Source: CAYRYU01 sp964428355 (GTDB lineage Bacteria > Muiribacteriota > Ozemobacteria > Ozemobacterales > Ozemobacteraceae). From it: 64,000 nucleotides of DNA. The position numbers and the translations under genes were made by a program. Each line of letters opens with the position of its first letter. Positions within the stretch are counted from its first letter, which is position 1. The notes below the pieces were generated by a model. The model was not told where the DNA came from, did no database searches, and was given only the letters and a program-made list of their open reading frames with translations. The stretch lies in NCBI GenBank assembly GCA_964428355.1, contig CAYRYU010000007.1, forward strand, positions 1-64,000, in the 5' to 3' direction. Positions 36,498 through 44,355 of this stretch are shown here, piece after piece.

Positions 36498-36965
36498 ATG
36501 ACACCGAGAATCAGATACTTGTTGATCGGCATCGCAATATTGGTTGTCCTCCTGGTTGCCTTCGGACTGGCCTACAGGACTTCCCTGAAAGCCAAGACCG
36601 GCCCGCAGGGAGAACCGGTCCCGGAAGCCGGGACCACCGAGATTCCGATGGCATCGAAGATCGGAAGGTTCAACCTCGGCGAGTTCGTCGCCACCTCCCG
36701 TGACGAAGACCTCCACTACATAAAGATCGAGGTGGAGGTCGGATACGTCGGGACCCTCGACAAAGAGCTCGAGGAGCGCAAGGGCGAGATGCGAGATGCC
36801 GTCACGACGATTCTCATGAAGCTTACGACGCAACGGGCAAAGGAAGACTACATCGACCACTTCCTCCACAAGGACATCGAAAACAAGCTGAATCAGGTTC
36901 TGGGCCGGACCACCTCCGAAAGCCGGATCATCAAGGTGTTCATTCCCGTATTCCTGATCAACTGA
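36498..36965 (+). CDS. fliL: Flagellar basal body-associated protein FliL
   Basis: 155 aa. One N-terminal membrane helix (YLLIGIAILVVLLVAFGLAY) leads to a periplasmic domain with FNLGEFVATSRDEDLHYIKI, then REEMRDAV-like RKGEMRDAVTTILMKL and the C-terminal VFIPVFLIN. These match FliL, a stomatin-like ring protein around the stator that supports torque. It stands directly before the switch genes fliM and fliY, as in many species. No motAB genes are in this window. Confidence 0.85.
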   Translation: MTPRIRYLLIGIAILVVLLVAFGLAYRTSLKAKTGPQGEPVPEAGTTEIPMASKIGRFNLGEFVATSRDEDLHYIKIEVEVGYVGTLDKELEERKGEMRDAVTTILMKLTTQRAKEDYIDHFLHKDIENKLNQVLGRTTSESRIIKVFIPVFLIN

Positions 36966-37087
36966 TTTGCCTGTGCTGCCGATATCTATAGGTAAGGGGA
37001 ACCCGTCCCCGTGGAATTCCCGCCCCCGTCCCCTTCTGGGTGCGTGCATTTCCGTGGAAACCCCGATCCGAACGGTTGGAAGTCCGA

Positions 37088-38152
37088 ATGGTTGATACCC
37101 TTTCCCAGAACGAGATCGACGCCCTCCTCTCCGCTCTGAACACGACCACCGGCGGAGGGGAAAAGAACGCACCACCGCCTTCTTCCACCGCCACCTCAGG
37201 CGGTCCTGCCCCCGCATCCCCCGCCGCAGGGGGAAAACCCGAAGGGGAAAAAGGAAAGAAGGGAAAACTTTACGATTTCAAGCGCCAGACGAAGTTTTCC
37301 AAGGAACAACTGGGAACCATACAGCTCATCCATGAAACCTTCGCACGGTTGATCGGAACCGACCTTTCCACCCACCTGAGAGCTTACGCCCAGGCGACGA
37401 TCATCTCCGTCGACCAGCTGACTTTCGAAGAGCTCATCCGGTCCATCTTCTCTCCCACCTTCATCTGCACCTTCCGATCAGACAAGCTGGACGGTAAGGC
37501 TCTTCTCGATATCAACCTGAACGTCGTATTCACGATTCTCGACAGGCTCCTGGGTGGGAACGGCACCCCCCTTGGGACTCTCCGCCAGTTGACCGATGTC
37601 GAGGCCCAGATCATGACCAGGGTCATCAACCGTATCCTCGAGCGCCTACGGGAAGCCTGGATCCACGTCATCGATTTTTCGCCGACTCTCGAACGCCTCG
37701 AATCCAATCCACAATTCGCCCAGATCGTTCCCCCCGGAGACATGGTTCTTTCCGTCGTAATCGAGATCAAGATCCACGACGTGACTGGAACCATGACGCT
37801 TTGTATTCCCTACAACACGGTGGAACCGATCGCCAACAAGTTCAATGCCGCCTCCTGGTTTGCCGCGGTCCGGAAAGAGCCTCTCCAAACCAATTACGAC
37901 GCCATCAGCCAGAAGGTCAAGTCGGTTTTCCTGCCCATTGTCGCGGAACTCGGCTCAACCACCGTCACTCTCCAAGACATCCTGGGTCTTCAGGTGGGAG
38001 ACATCCTCATGACGGACAGCGTTGTAAAGGAAGACCTCCTCATTCGGGTGGGAAACCTTTCGAAGTTCCGCGGAAGACCGGGAATATTGGGCAAGAAAAT
38101 GGCCATTTCCATCACCCAGGTATTGGAAACCTTCCAGGAGGATGAACTGTGA
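37088..38152 (+). CDS. fliM: Flagellar motor switch protein FliM
   Basis: 354 aa. The start at 37088 puts the CheY-P-binding motif at the very N-terminus (LSQNEIDALLSAL), as in all FliM; the ATG at 37040 would bury it. A Pro/Gly/Ala linker (about 18-60) follows, then the CheC-like middle domain with LLDINLNVVFTILDRLLGGNGTP-type signature, then the SpoA domain (about 270-350) ending QVLETFQEDEL. FliM is the C-ring protein that turns bound CheY-P into a change of rotation. Its stop overlaps the GTG of fliY by 4 nt. Confidence 0.93.
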   Translation: MVDTLSQNEIDALLSALNTTTGGGEKNAPPPSSTATSGGPAPASPAAGGKPEGEKGKKGKLYDFKRQTKFSKEQLGTIQLIHETFARLIGTDLSTHLRAYAQATIISVDQLTFEELIRSIFSPTFICTFRSDKLDGKALLDINLNVVFTILDRLLGGNGTPLGTLRQLTDVEAQIMTRVINRILERLREAWIHVIDFSPTLERLESNPQFAQIVPPGDMVLSVVIEIKIHDVTGTMTLCIPYNTVEPIANKFNAASWFAAVRKEPLQTNYDAISQKVKSVFLPIVAELGSTTVTLQDILGLQVGDILMTDSVVKEDLLIRVGNLSKFRGRPGILGKKMAISITQVLETFQEDEL

Positions 38153-39483
38153 CCGATCTGCTTTCCCAGGAAGAAATCGATGCTCTGCTTCGTAGCGGCG
38201 GAGGCGGGGATGGTGGTGGTTCGGGAGACAAGACTCCCCCTGCCCCCCCCGACGGAGCCCCTCCCGCACCCCCCAGCGGAGGAGCGAAAGACCTTAGCGG
38301 GCTTCTTTCCGCTGAAGCTCTCGAACAGCTTTCCGAGGTCGGAAAACTCTCCCTGGGCGCCACCTCCTCGGTCGTCCAGATGCTCCTCAACCGACCGGTC
38401 GAGATCAATGCCCCCCAACTGAAGGTCCTCGACCTCCCTGCCCTTTCCTCCGAGGCCGGGGCAGAAGAGTACATCATTGCCAAGATTGCCTACGTCGAAG
38501 GTTTCGACGGTAATTCCTATCTTCTTCTCCGAAAGCCGATCTCGGCGATCATCGGCGACCTGATGATGGGAGGAGAGGGTAAGAACCCCGAATTCCAGGA
38601 TATGCACAAATCCGCGGTCGGGGAAATGATGAACCAGATGATGGGAAAGACGACAACGACGCTTTCCGAGATCTTCAAGAAGCGCGTCGACATCGCTCCC
38701 CCCCAGGTCGAACTGGTCCAGTTCTCGGTCGCCCCTCCCACGATGCCGGATTTCAGCTCCGAAGCCGTTTTCCTTCGGATGGGGTTCAAGGTGAAGATCG
38801 GCGACATCGCCGAAACGGAGATGTTCCAACTCCTTCCCATCGATTTCGCGAAACTGATGGCAGGCCAGCTGGCGAAGCCGCAGAAGACAGAGCCCAAGAA
38901 GGCCCCCCCGCCTCCGCCTCCTTCAGGAGTCTTCCCCGGACAGCCCATGCCGGGGGCGCCCGCAATGCCGGGAGTCCAGCAAGGACCGGGCCCCATGCCC
39001 GGCCAGATGCCTGGAATGCCCGGAATGCCCGGAATGCCGGGAATGCCCGGGGGAATGCCCGGCCAGATGCCTGGAATGATGCCGGGGATGATGCCGGGAA
39101 TGATGCCGGGGGCAATGCCGGGAATGATGCCGGGAATGATGCCGGGGATGATGCCGGGTGGAATGCCGATGCAAGGGAATCCGGCCGAGTTCGGAATGCT
39201 CCAGATGCCCATGGGAGTTGGGCTTCAATCGAACATCGACCTTCTCCTCGACGTCCCATTACAGATTACCGTCGAGTTGGGAAGAACTCGCTTGTTGATA
39301 AAAGAGGTACTTGAATTGGGAATAGGTTCTGTTGTAGAGTTGAATAAATTAGCCGGAGAAGCCGTCGAAGTTTTTGTCAACAACAAGCTGATCGCCAAAG
39401 GAGAGGTCGTTGTGATCGATGAGAACTTCGCGGTAAGGATAACCAATATCGTGAATCCCCAGGATAGGCTTCAGGCTCTCTAA
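38149..39483 (+). CDS. fliY: Flagellar switch protein FliY (CheC-like plus FliN domain)
   Basis: 444 aa, GTG start in a GTGA overlap with fliM. It has an N-terminal CheY-binding motif (LLSQEEIDALLRSG), a CheC-like domain (about 45-245), a linker (about 255-345) and a SpoA/FliN domain (about 365-440). Of the two CheC phosphatase signatures, the second (GEMMNQMMG) keeps Glu and Asn. The first (SEVGKLSLG) has Lys where Asn is expected, so one active site is probably lost. The linker is an unusual repeat of MPG and MMPG units. FliY forms the base of the C-ring and in Bacillus and Thermotoga removes phosphate from CheY-P. Confidence 0.9.
   Translation: MTDLLSQEEIDALLRSGGGGDGGGSGDKTPPAPPDGAPPAPPSGGAKDLSGLLSAEALEQLSEVGKLSLGATSSVVQMLLNRPVEINAPQLKVLDLPALSSEAGAEEYIIAKIAYVEGFDGNSYLLLRKPISAIIGDLMMGGEGKNPEFQDMHKSAVGEMMNQMMGKTTTTLSEIFKKRVDIAPPQVELVQFSVAPPTMPDFSSEAVFLRMGFKVKIGDIAETEMFQLLPIDFAKLMAGQLAKPQKTEPKKAPPPPPPSGVFPGQPMPGAPAMPGVQQGPGPMPGQMPGMPGMPGMPGMPGGMPGQMPGMMPGMMPGMMPGAMPGMMPGMMPGMMPGGMPMQGNPAEFGMLQMPMGVGLQSNIDLLLDVPLQITVELGRTRLLIKEVLELGIGSVVELNKLAGEAVEVFVNNKLIAKGEVVVIDENFAVRITNIVNPQDRLQAL
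38905..39180 (+). repeat. MPG/MMPG-coding repeat tract in fliY
   Basis: Units such as atgccgggaatg and atgatgccgggg recur about 18 times with third-base variation. They code for a Met-, Pro- and Gly-rich linker preceded by a run of prolines. All units are multiples of three. Confidence 0.75.
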
Positions 39484-39499
39484 GGAGGCACCGTAATAC

Positions 39500-39862
39500 A
39501 TGTCCAAAACCATCTTGATCGTTGATGATGCCGCATTCATGCGGATGATGATCAAAGATATCCTGACCAAGAATGGTTACCAGGTCCTTGGAGAGGCCCA
39601 AACCGGAAAAGAAGCCGTCGAGATGTACAAGAAGCTCAAACCCGATCTCGTCACAATGGATATCACCATGCCGGAAATGAACGGAATCGATGCGGTGAAG
39701 GCCATCAAGCAGATCGATCCGCAAGCCAGGATCATCATGTGCAGCGCCATGGGCCAGCAGGCAATGGTCATCGACGCCATCCAGGCGGGAGCGAGAGATT
39801 TCATCGTAAAACCCTTCCAACCCAACCGGGTCGTTGAAGCCGTTCAAAAAGCCCTCCGATGA
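39500..39862 (+). CDS. cheY: Chemotaxis response regulator CheY
   Basis: 120 aa, single receiver domain with a perfect ribosome site (AAGGAGG). Acidic pocket DD at residues 9-10 (LIVDDAAFMR), phospho-acceptor Asp near residue 54 (LVTMDITMPEMNG), the switch Ser in IMCSAMGQQ and the Lys in FIVKPFQPNRV are all present. Phosphorylated CheY binds FliM and FliY, both encoded directly upstream. This is the usual spirochaete/Firmicute-like place for cheY, between fliY and fliO. Its last codon overlaps the presumed fliO start. Confidence 0.92.
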   Translation: MSKTILIVDDAAFMRMMIKDILTKNGYQVLGEAQTGKEAVEMYKKLKPDLVTMDITMPEMNGIDAVKAIKQIDPQARIIMCSAMGQQAMVIDAIQAGARDFIVKPFQPNRVVEAVQKALR

Positions 39863-40603
39863 ACGGAAGGAAAAAAAAATAGGGTTCTTCCCGCTCCGGC
39901 CATTTCCAAACTTGGAACTATCCTCCTTATATTTTTCGTTTTCGGGAATTTTTCCCACCCGACACCCGCCGCTGCACAGGCGTTGAAGCCCGACGCGGTC
40001 GGAGGGTCCTTCCCGGAATCGGTCGCCTCCCAGGAACCCGTTCGCAAGCCAGCCGTCCTTTTCCAGTCCCCCACGGGCTCCGAACCCTTCCTGTTTCTTC
40101 CCGGTGAGACCGCTTCCGCGACCGTCCTTCCTGCCTTCCCCGATCCCCTGGCAACCACGATGAAGATCCTTACTTCTCTCGCGGTCGTGGTGGGCATTTT
40201 CCTCGCCACTTCCTGGTTGCTCCAGAATAAAGCCCGGCTCGGAAGCGCTTCATTCGGAAAGATCCTGGGAATCCTTCCCCTGGATAACCGAAGGTTCCTT
40301 TGCCTTGTCGATGTAATGGGAAAGGTCCTGGTTATCGGAGTCACGGAGCACCACATTTCCCTGCTGACGGAGATAACGGACAAGGCCATGATCGACGGCC
40401 TCCGGCTCCAGATGCAGAATTCCTCCATTCCGGGGCTTGAACGCATTTTCGGCTTCCTCAGAAAGAACCCCGACAACAAGGATCAGGAAATCCCGGAAGT
40501 CTCCGATTCTTTCGCCAGGCATACCCAGAAAGCCCAGCAACAGTTGAAAAGCATCGAGAATCTTCTCATCAGGAAAAGGGACACAGACCGGAAAGAAGAT
40601 TGA
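39859..40603 (+). CDS. fliO: Flagellar export protein FliO, start region split by an A9 run
   Basis: The downstream frame encodes a FliO: one membrane helix (MKILTSLAVVVGIFLATSWL) followed by the conserved ILPLDNRRFLCLVDVMGKVL and GVTEHHISLL. Upstream the same frame encodes a convincing signal peptide (KLGTILLIFFVFGNFSHPTP, then AAAQA) but has no usable start. The first legal in-frame codon, TTG 39983, lies after it. An ATG at 39859 (overlapping the cheY stop) reads MNGRKKK and stops at 39880. Skipping one base in the A9 run at 39871-39879 joins it exactly to the signal peptide as MNGRKKNRVLPAPAISKLGT. So expression needs slippage, or the run is miscounted. FliO helps assemble the FliP-FliQ-FliR export gate. 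Confidence 0.8.
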
Positions 40604-40878
40604 GAAGCCAGTTGAGGGGCTCTTTCCCGCCTCCCCCTCCAAGGTTACTTGTTACCAGACAGATATTCCCCCCCAGGGTCTTTTGTCTCAACCCCAGATA
40701 CCCCAACCCCGGAAATGGTGAGCGATTTTTCATCGCGAAGAGCCCGCTCGACGAGGCGATCCGATAAGCACTCGCGAGCAATCCGGGAAAGGGCCAAAAT
40801 ATCCTGTTGATTTTTCCGGGGGTATTGGATACCCTGATATCGTTTACGGGGTGCATTACTTTTTTGTGAGTGGTCAGT
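40604..40878 (+). other. Gap between fliO and the next ORF
   Basis: About 275 bp with no supported gene and no terminator with a T run. C- and G-runs are frequent. An AT-rich stretch (acttttttgtgag) lies just before the ORF at 40879. Confidence 0.4.
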
Positions 40879-41187
40879 ATGAAATTGGCATTGAACTATT
40901 TTTCCCGGTCATTTCCCCGGTTGAGTGAGAGATTCCCAGCATGGAAACCCATGGAGAAGGCTCCGGAATTCGCCAGTCTTCCAATCCAGGAAAATGTCTT
41001 ACAAAGGGCATCAAGCACTTCCCCAGAAAGCACACAGGGATCCCGGACGGTGCATTCGCCTCCCGAGTTCTCCGAGTGTTCCCAGTGCCTTGCTTGTTCG
41101 AGGCACGCAATAGCCTCCGATTTGATCGAGGAGCGACCAGAACCTTCTCAGGATGAACCAGCCAGGTCTTTCGAGCGGGAAGAATGA
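40879..41187 (+). CDS. Possible 102-aa protein overlapping the fliP start
   Basis: The frame begins MKLALNYFSRSFPRLSERFP and ends with an acidic tail; its TGA overlaps the fliP ATG (ATGA), the same coupling used elsewhere in this operon. The middle has a short Cys cluster (ECSQCLACSRH) that might bind metal. There is no good ribosome site (a GTG at 40870 is an alternative start), no membrane helix and no family I recognise. Position and overlap favour a real gene; composition alone does not prove it. Confidence 0.4.
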   Translation: MKLALNYFSRSFPRLSERFPAWKPMEKAPEFASLPIQENVLQRASSTSPESTQGSRTVHSPPEFSECSQCLACSRHAIASDLIEERPEPSQDEPARSFEREE

Positions 41188-42023
41188 AGGGCAGGCTGGT
41201 TCTTTCAGCTCTTCTGTTACTCGGTCTCTGGGTATGCAGTGCATCGGCTCAGACGGCCAAGGAAGCTTATCCGAGAGCCCGAATCGACACCGGGGATGCC
41301 ACCAAGGTCGATAAGATCGAGCCCACCGACACCCCTTTTCCGATTCCCCGTATCCGGGTCGATATCGACCCGGCAAAGGAGCGTTCCCAGATCGGGACCA
41401 GCATCCAGATTCTGATCCTTTTGACAATCCTCAGCCTTTCCCCTTCGATACTTATCATGATGACGAGTTTCACGAGAATCCTCATCGTTCTCAACTTCGT
41501 TCGACGTGCTCTCACCACCAACCAGGAACCGAGCAATCAGATACTCATCGGACTCGCCCTCTTCCTGACCTTCTTCACGATGTCCCCGGTGATCCAACAG
41601 GTGCGGGAAAAGGCTGTCACGCCATTCCTGGAAAAGGATATCGACTACGTCGAGGCATACAACAGGGCGATCCATCCTATCCGGGAGTTCATGTTCGCAC
41701 ATACGCGCAAGACCGACCTAGCATTGTTCGCGGGGATGGAGGGAGGCGGAAAGCCTCTGAGCAAGGACGATTTCAGCACCCTTGCCCTGATTCCCGCGTT
41801 CATTACCAGCGAGATCCGCACCGCCTTCCAGATGGGAGTAATCATCTTCCTTCCGTTCCTGGTGATAGACCTCGTCGTCGCAAGCGTCCTGATGTCGATG
41901 GGAATGATCATGCTTCCCCCTGTCATGATCTCTCTTCCCTTCAAAATACTCCTTTTCGTCATGGTTGACGGATGGAACCTGGTTATCAAATCTCTGGTGG
42001 TGAGCTTCGGGGGGAATGCGTGA
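41184..42023 (+). CDS. fliP: Flagellar export gate protein FliP
   Basis: 279 aa. A signal peptide (MKGRLVLSALLLLGLWVCSASA) is followed by a short periplasmic part and the FliP core. The core has ILILLTILSLSPSILIMMTS and FTRILIVLNFVRRALTTNQE, the NQILIGLALFLTFFTMSPV motif, and the C-terminal helices IDLVVASVLMSMGMIMLPPV and LLFVMVDGWNLVIKSL. Five FliP subunits with FliQ and FliR form the export channel. Its TGA overlaps the GTG of fliQ. Confidence 0.95.
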   Translation: MKGRLVLSALLLLGLWVCSASAQTAKEAYPRARIDTGDATKVDKIEPTDTPFPIPRIRVDIDPAKERSQIGTSIQILILLTILSLSPSILIMMTSFTRILIVLNFVRRALTTNQEPSNQILIGLALFLTFFTMSPVIQQVREKAVTPFLEKDIDYVEAYNRAIHPIREFMFAHTRKTDLALFAGMEGGGKPLSKDDFSTLALIPAFITSEIRTAFQMGVIIFLPFLVIDLVVASVLMSMGMIMLPPVMISLPFKILLFVMVDGWNLVIKSLVVSFGGNA

Positions 42024-42289
42024 CCGAGTTCACCCTTCTCCAGCTTCTCCGCGAGGCCATCTACCTGTCCTTCCTGATTTCATTTCCAATCCTCATCATC
42101 GGCACCCTGGTGGGGGTGTTGGTAAGCATCGTCCAGACCGCAACTTCGATCCAGGACCAAAGCCTCTCCTTCATTCCCAAGCTCCTGGCGACGATTCTGG
42201 GGGTAATCGCCTTCGGACCCTGGATGCTTCAACTCCTGATGACCTATACGGTCCGCCTTCTTTCCGGCCTTCAACAGTTCGCCCGTTAG
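42020..42289 (+). CDS. fliQ: Flagellar export gate protein FliQ
   Basis: 89 aa. The GTG at 42020 overlaps the fliP stop and follows GGGGGGAATGC. Two membrane helices carry the family pattern: LREAIYLSFLISFPILIIGT, VGVLVSIVQTATSIQDQSLS and FIPKLLATILGVIAFGPWML. Length is typical. FliQ wraps around the FliP-FliR core of the gate. Confidence 0.94.
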   Translation: MTEFTLLQLLREAIYLSFLISFPILIIGTLVGVLVSIVQTATSIQDQSLSFIPKLLATILGVIAFGPWMLQLLMTYTVRLLSGLQQFAR

Positions 42290-42319
42290 CTCCGGGGAAA
42301 CGCGGGCGGGCACGGCAAG

Positions 42320-43096
42320 ATGACCGAAGCGAACTTTCTGAAGGCGGTGGGGTTGTTCCTGATTTCCCTGGTACGCTTTTCCGGATTTTTCATCAATCTT
42401 CCCGCATTCGGGGAAGGGACGATCCCCATGCGCGTGAAGGCAGGTTTGGCGGCTCTTTGCAGCCTAATCGTTCTTCCCCATCTGATGAAAACCCAGACTC
42501 TCCCGGAGCTCGGAATCATCGAATACGGGATAATGGGTGCCCGGGAGCTCGTTCTCGGACTGACAATGGGATTCGTCGTCCTGATGTCGATCGATTGTCT
42601 GAAGTTCGCCGGTGAGTTGATAGGCATGCAAGTGGGGTTCTCGTTCGTCCAGGTTGTCGATCCGGAATCCAGCCGCGGTCAGGCGATCATTGCCGAGTTT
42701 TTCCAGGTGCTGGGGGTCCTGATGTTTTTGGCGGTCAGCGGCCACATAATACTGATCCAGGCGTTCGTCCAGGGCTTCGACATGGTTCCTGTCGCCCAAT
42801 TGAAGCTTCCCGACGGAGTCATTGCCGAGGTCGCCCGTTGCTCCGCCACGATATTCCTCGTGGGTCTGCAGGTTTCCCTTCCGGTCATTGCCGTGATCCT
42901 GATCGGCGATGTCGGGTTGGGAATCATCGCCAGAACAGTCCCCCGCCTGAACGTTTTCCAGGTGGGATTTTCGCTGAAGATCATCGGCGGGTTCCTGACG
43001 CTGATTTTCCTCTTCCCGTTCATGTCGGACCTGGTCAAATATCTCCTCAACAACGGCTACGGCTGCCTCAACACGCTCCTGAACCTTTTCGGCTGA
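42320..43096 (+). CDS. fliR: Flagellar export gate protein FliR
   Basis: 258 aa with six to eight hydrophobic segments. Family features are LVRFSGFFINLPAFGEGTIP near the N-terminus, ELIGMQVGFSFVQVVDPESS, and DVGLGIIARTVPRLNVFQVG in the C-terminal half. FliR is the single subunit that closes the FliP ring. It lies 30 bp after fliQ; its stop is inside the ribosome site of flhB. Confidence 0.94.
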   Translation: MTEANFLKAVGLFLISLVRFSGFFINLPAFGEGTIPMRVKAGLAALCSLIVLPHLMKTQTLPELGIIEYGIMGARELVLGLTMGFVVLMSIDCLKFAGELIGMQVGFSFVQVVDPESSRGQAIIAEFFQVLGVLMFLAVSGHIILIQAFVQGFDMVPVAQLKLPDGVIAEVARCSATIFLVGLQVSLPVIAVILIGDVGLGIIARTVPRLNVFQVGFSLKIIGGFLTLIFLFPFMSDLVKYLLNNGYGCLNTLLNLFG

Positions 43097-43107
43097 GGAG
43101 GACTTTG

Positions 43108-44268
43108 ATGAGGCTTCACCCCAGGGCCGTTTCCCGCCCCCACCGCCCAGAAGTAGACATCCCGGAGAAGCGGTTTTCCCAGATTCCGTTCGATCTTCAG
43201 CTGTTCGCCGGGGAGAAAACGGAACCTGCAACCGAGAAGAGACGCGAGGAGGCACGCGCACAAGGTAACGTTCCGAAATCCCAGGATCTCGATTCGGTGG
43301 TTGTCCTCCTTGCCGCGTTCCTCGTTCTCCGGTACTACGGCCCGGAAATGATCGGAATTCTCGGCCAGTTTCTTCGGTTCTCGATTCACCAATCCGCCAC
43401 GGTCCAGTTCGACGTTCCCCAGGTCATGTCCGTCTTCGGCCAGGTGATCGTCGTTTTTCTCAAATGCCTTTCTCCCCTTTTCGTCGTTGTGGTCATTTCG
43501 GCAACGACGGTCAACATCCTGCAGACAGGTTTCATGCTGACCTTCGACCCCCTGATACCCGACCTCAACCGGATAAATCCGATCAGCGGCCTGGAAAATG
43601 TATTTTCCTGGAATGCGGTTGGGGAACTCGTCAAATCGATCTTCAAGATCCTCATCGTGGCTTACATCCCCTATTCAACACTTCGCGACCAGTTTCCTCT
43701 CCTTGTCAGATTCGTCCAGCTCGAGCCAATCCCAGCGATGATCGTTCTTGCCAAGATCATCTTCACGATGGCTATCAAGATCATCCTGATTCTTCTGGTC
43801 CTCGCAATTGGAGACTGGTTCTTCCAAAAATGGCGCTACGAAGAGAACATGAAGATGTCCAAGGAAGAGATCAAGGAAGAGTTCAAACAAAGGGAAGGGG
43901 ATCCCAAGGTCAAGGCGAAGATCCGCGAAAGACAGCGGCGTCTTGCAACCCGCCGGATGATGGAAGAAGTCCCCAAGGCGACGGTTGTCGTTACCAACCC
44001 CACCCATATCGCTGTCGCCCTTAGATATGAGGAGGGGGAGGATACCGCACCCCGGGTTGTTGCAATGGGAACGGGGCTGATAGCGCAGAAGATCAGGGAA
44101 ATTGCCGCTGAGCACGGCGTGCCCGTGCTGGAGAACAAACCACTTGCACAGGCCCTACACAAATCAGTGGATGTGGGTCAGGTGATTCCGCATGAGCTGT
44201 TCGAGGCGGTCGCGGAGATTCTGGCGCAGGTTTTCCGGCTCCGCGCCAGCACCCAACAGGCAATCTGA
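43108..44268 (+). CDS. flhB: Flagellar export switch protein FlhB
   Basis: 386 aa. The ATG at 43108 follows GAGGAGGACTTTG. After an extra N-terminal stretch of about 20 residues comes the family start (PFDLQLFAGEKTEPATEKRR, then EEARAQGNVPKSQDL). Four membrane helices follow, then the cytoplasmic domain with the self-cleavage site NPTH (VVVTNPTHIAVALRYEEG) and ENKPLAQALHKSVDVGQ. FlhB changes export from hook to filament proteins when FliK signals that the hook is complete. Confidence 0.95.
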   Translation: MRLHPRAVSRPHRPEVDIPEKRFSQIPFDLQLFAGEKTEPATEKRREEARAQGNVPKSQDLDSVVVLLAAFLVLRYYGPEMIGILGQFLRFSIHQSATVQFDVPQVMSVFGQVIVVFLKCLSPLFVVVVISATTVNILQTGFMLTFDPLIPDLNRINPISGLENVFSWNAVGELVKSIFKILIVAYIPYSTLRDQFPLLVRFVQLEPIPAMIVLAKIIFTMAIKIILILLVLAIGDWFFQKWRYEENMKMSKEEIKEEFKQREGDPKVKAKIRERQRRLATRRMMEEVPKATVVVTNPTHIAVALRYEEGEDTAPRVVAMGTGLIAQKIREIAAEHGVPVLENKPLAQALHKSVDVGQVIPHELFEAVAEILAQVFRLRASTQQAI

Positions 44269-44296
44269 TATTCCCGGGAATTTGGAACTTTTTTCA

Positions 44297-44325
44297 TTGA
44301 TTTTTTCTCCTAGGGAATCTATTCT
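44297..44325 (+). promoter_or_regulatory. Possible internal sigma-70 promoter before flhA
   Basis: TTGATT and TATTCT are 17 bp apart in an AT-rich island, the only such island in this part of the operon, 30 bp before the flhA ATG. Each box has two mismatches. Confidence 0.35.
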
Positions 44326-44355
44326 GATTAAAAGTCGAGGGTATGGAATTGGCGG

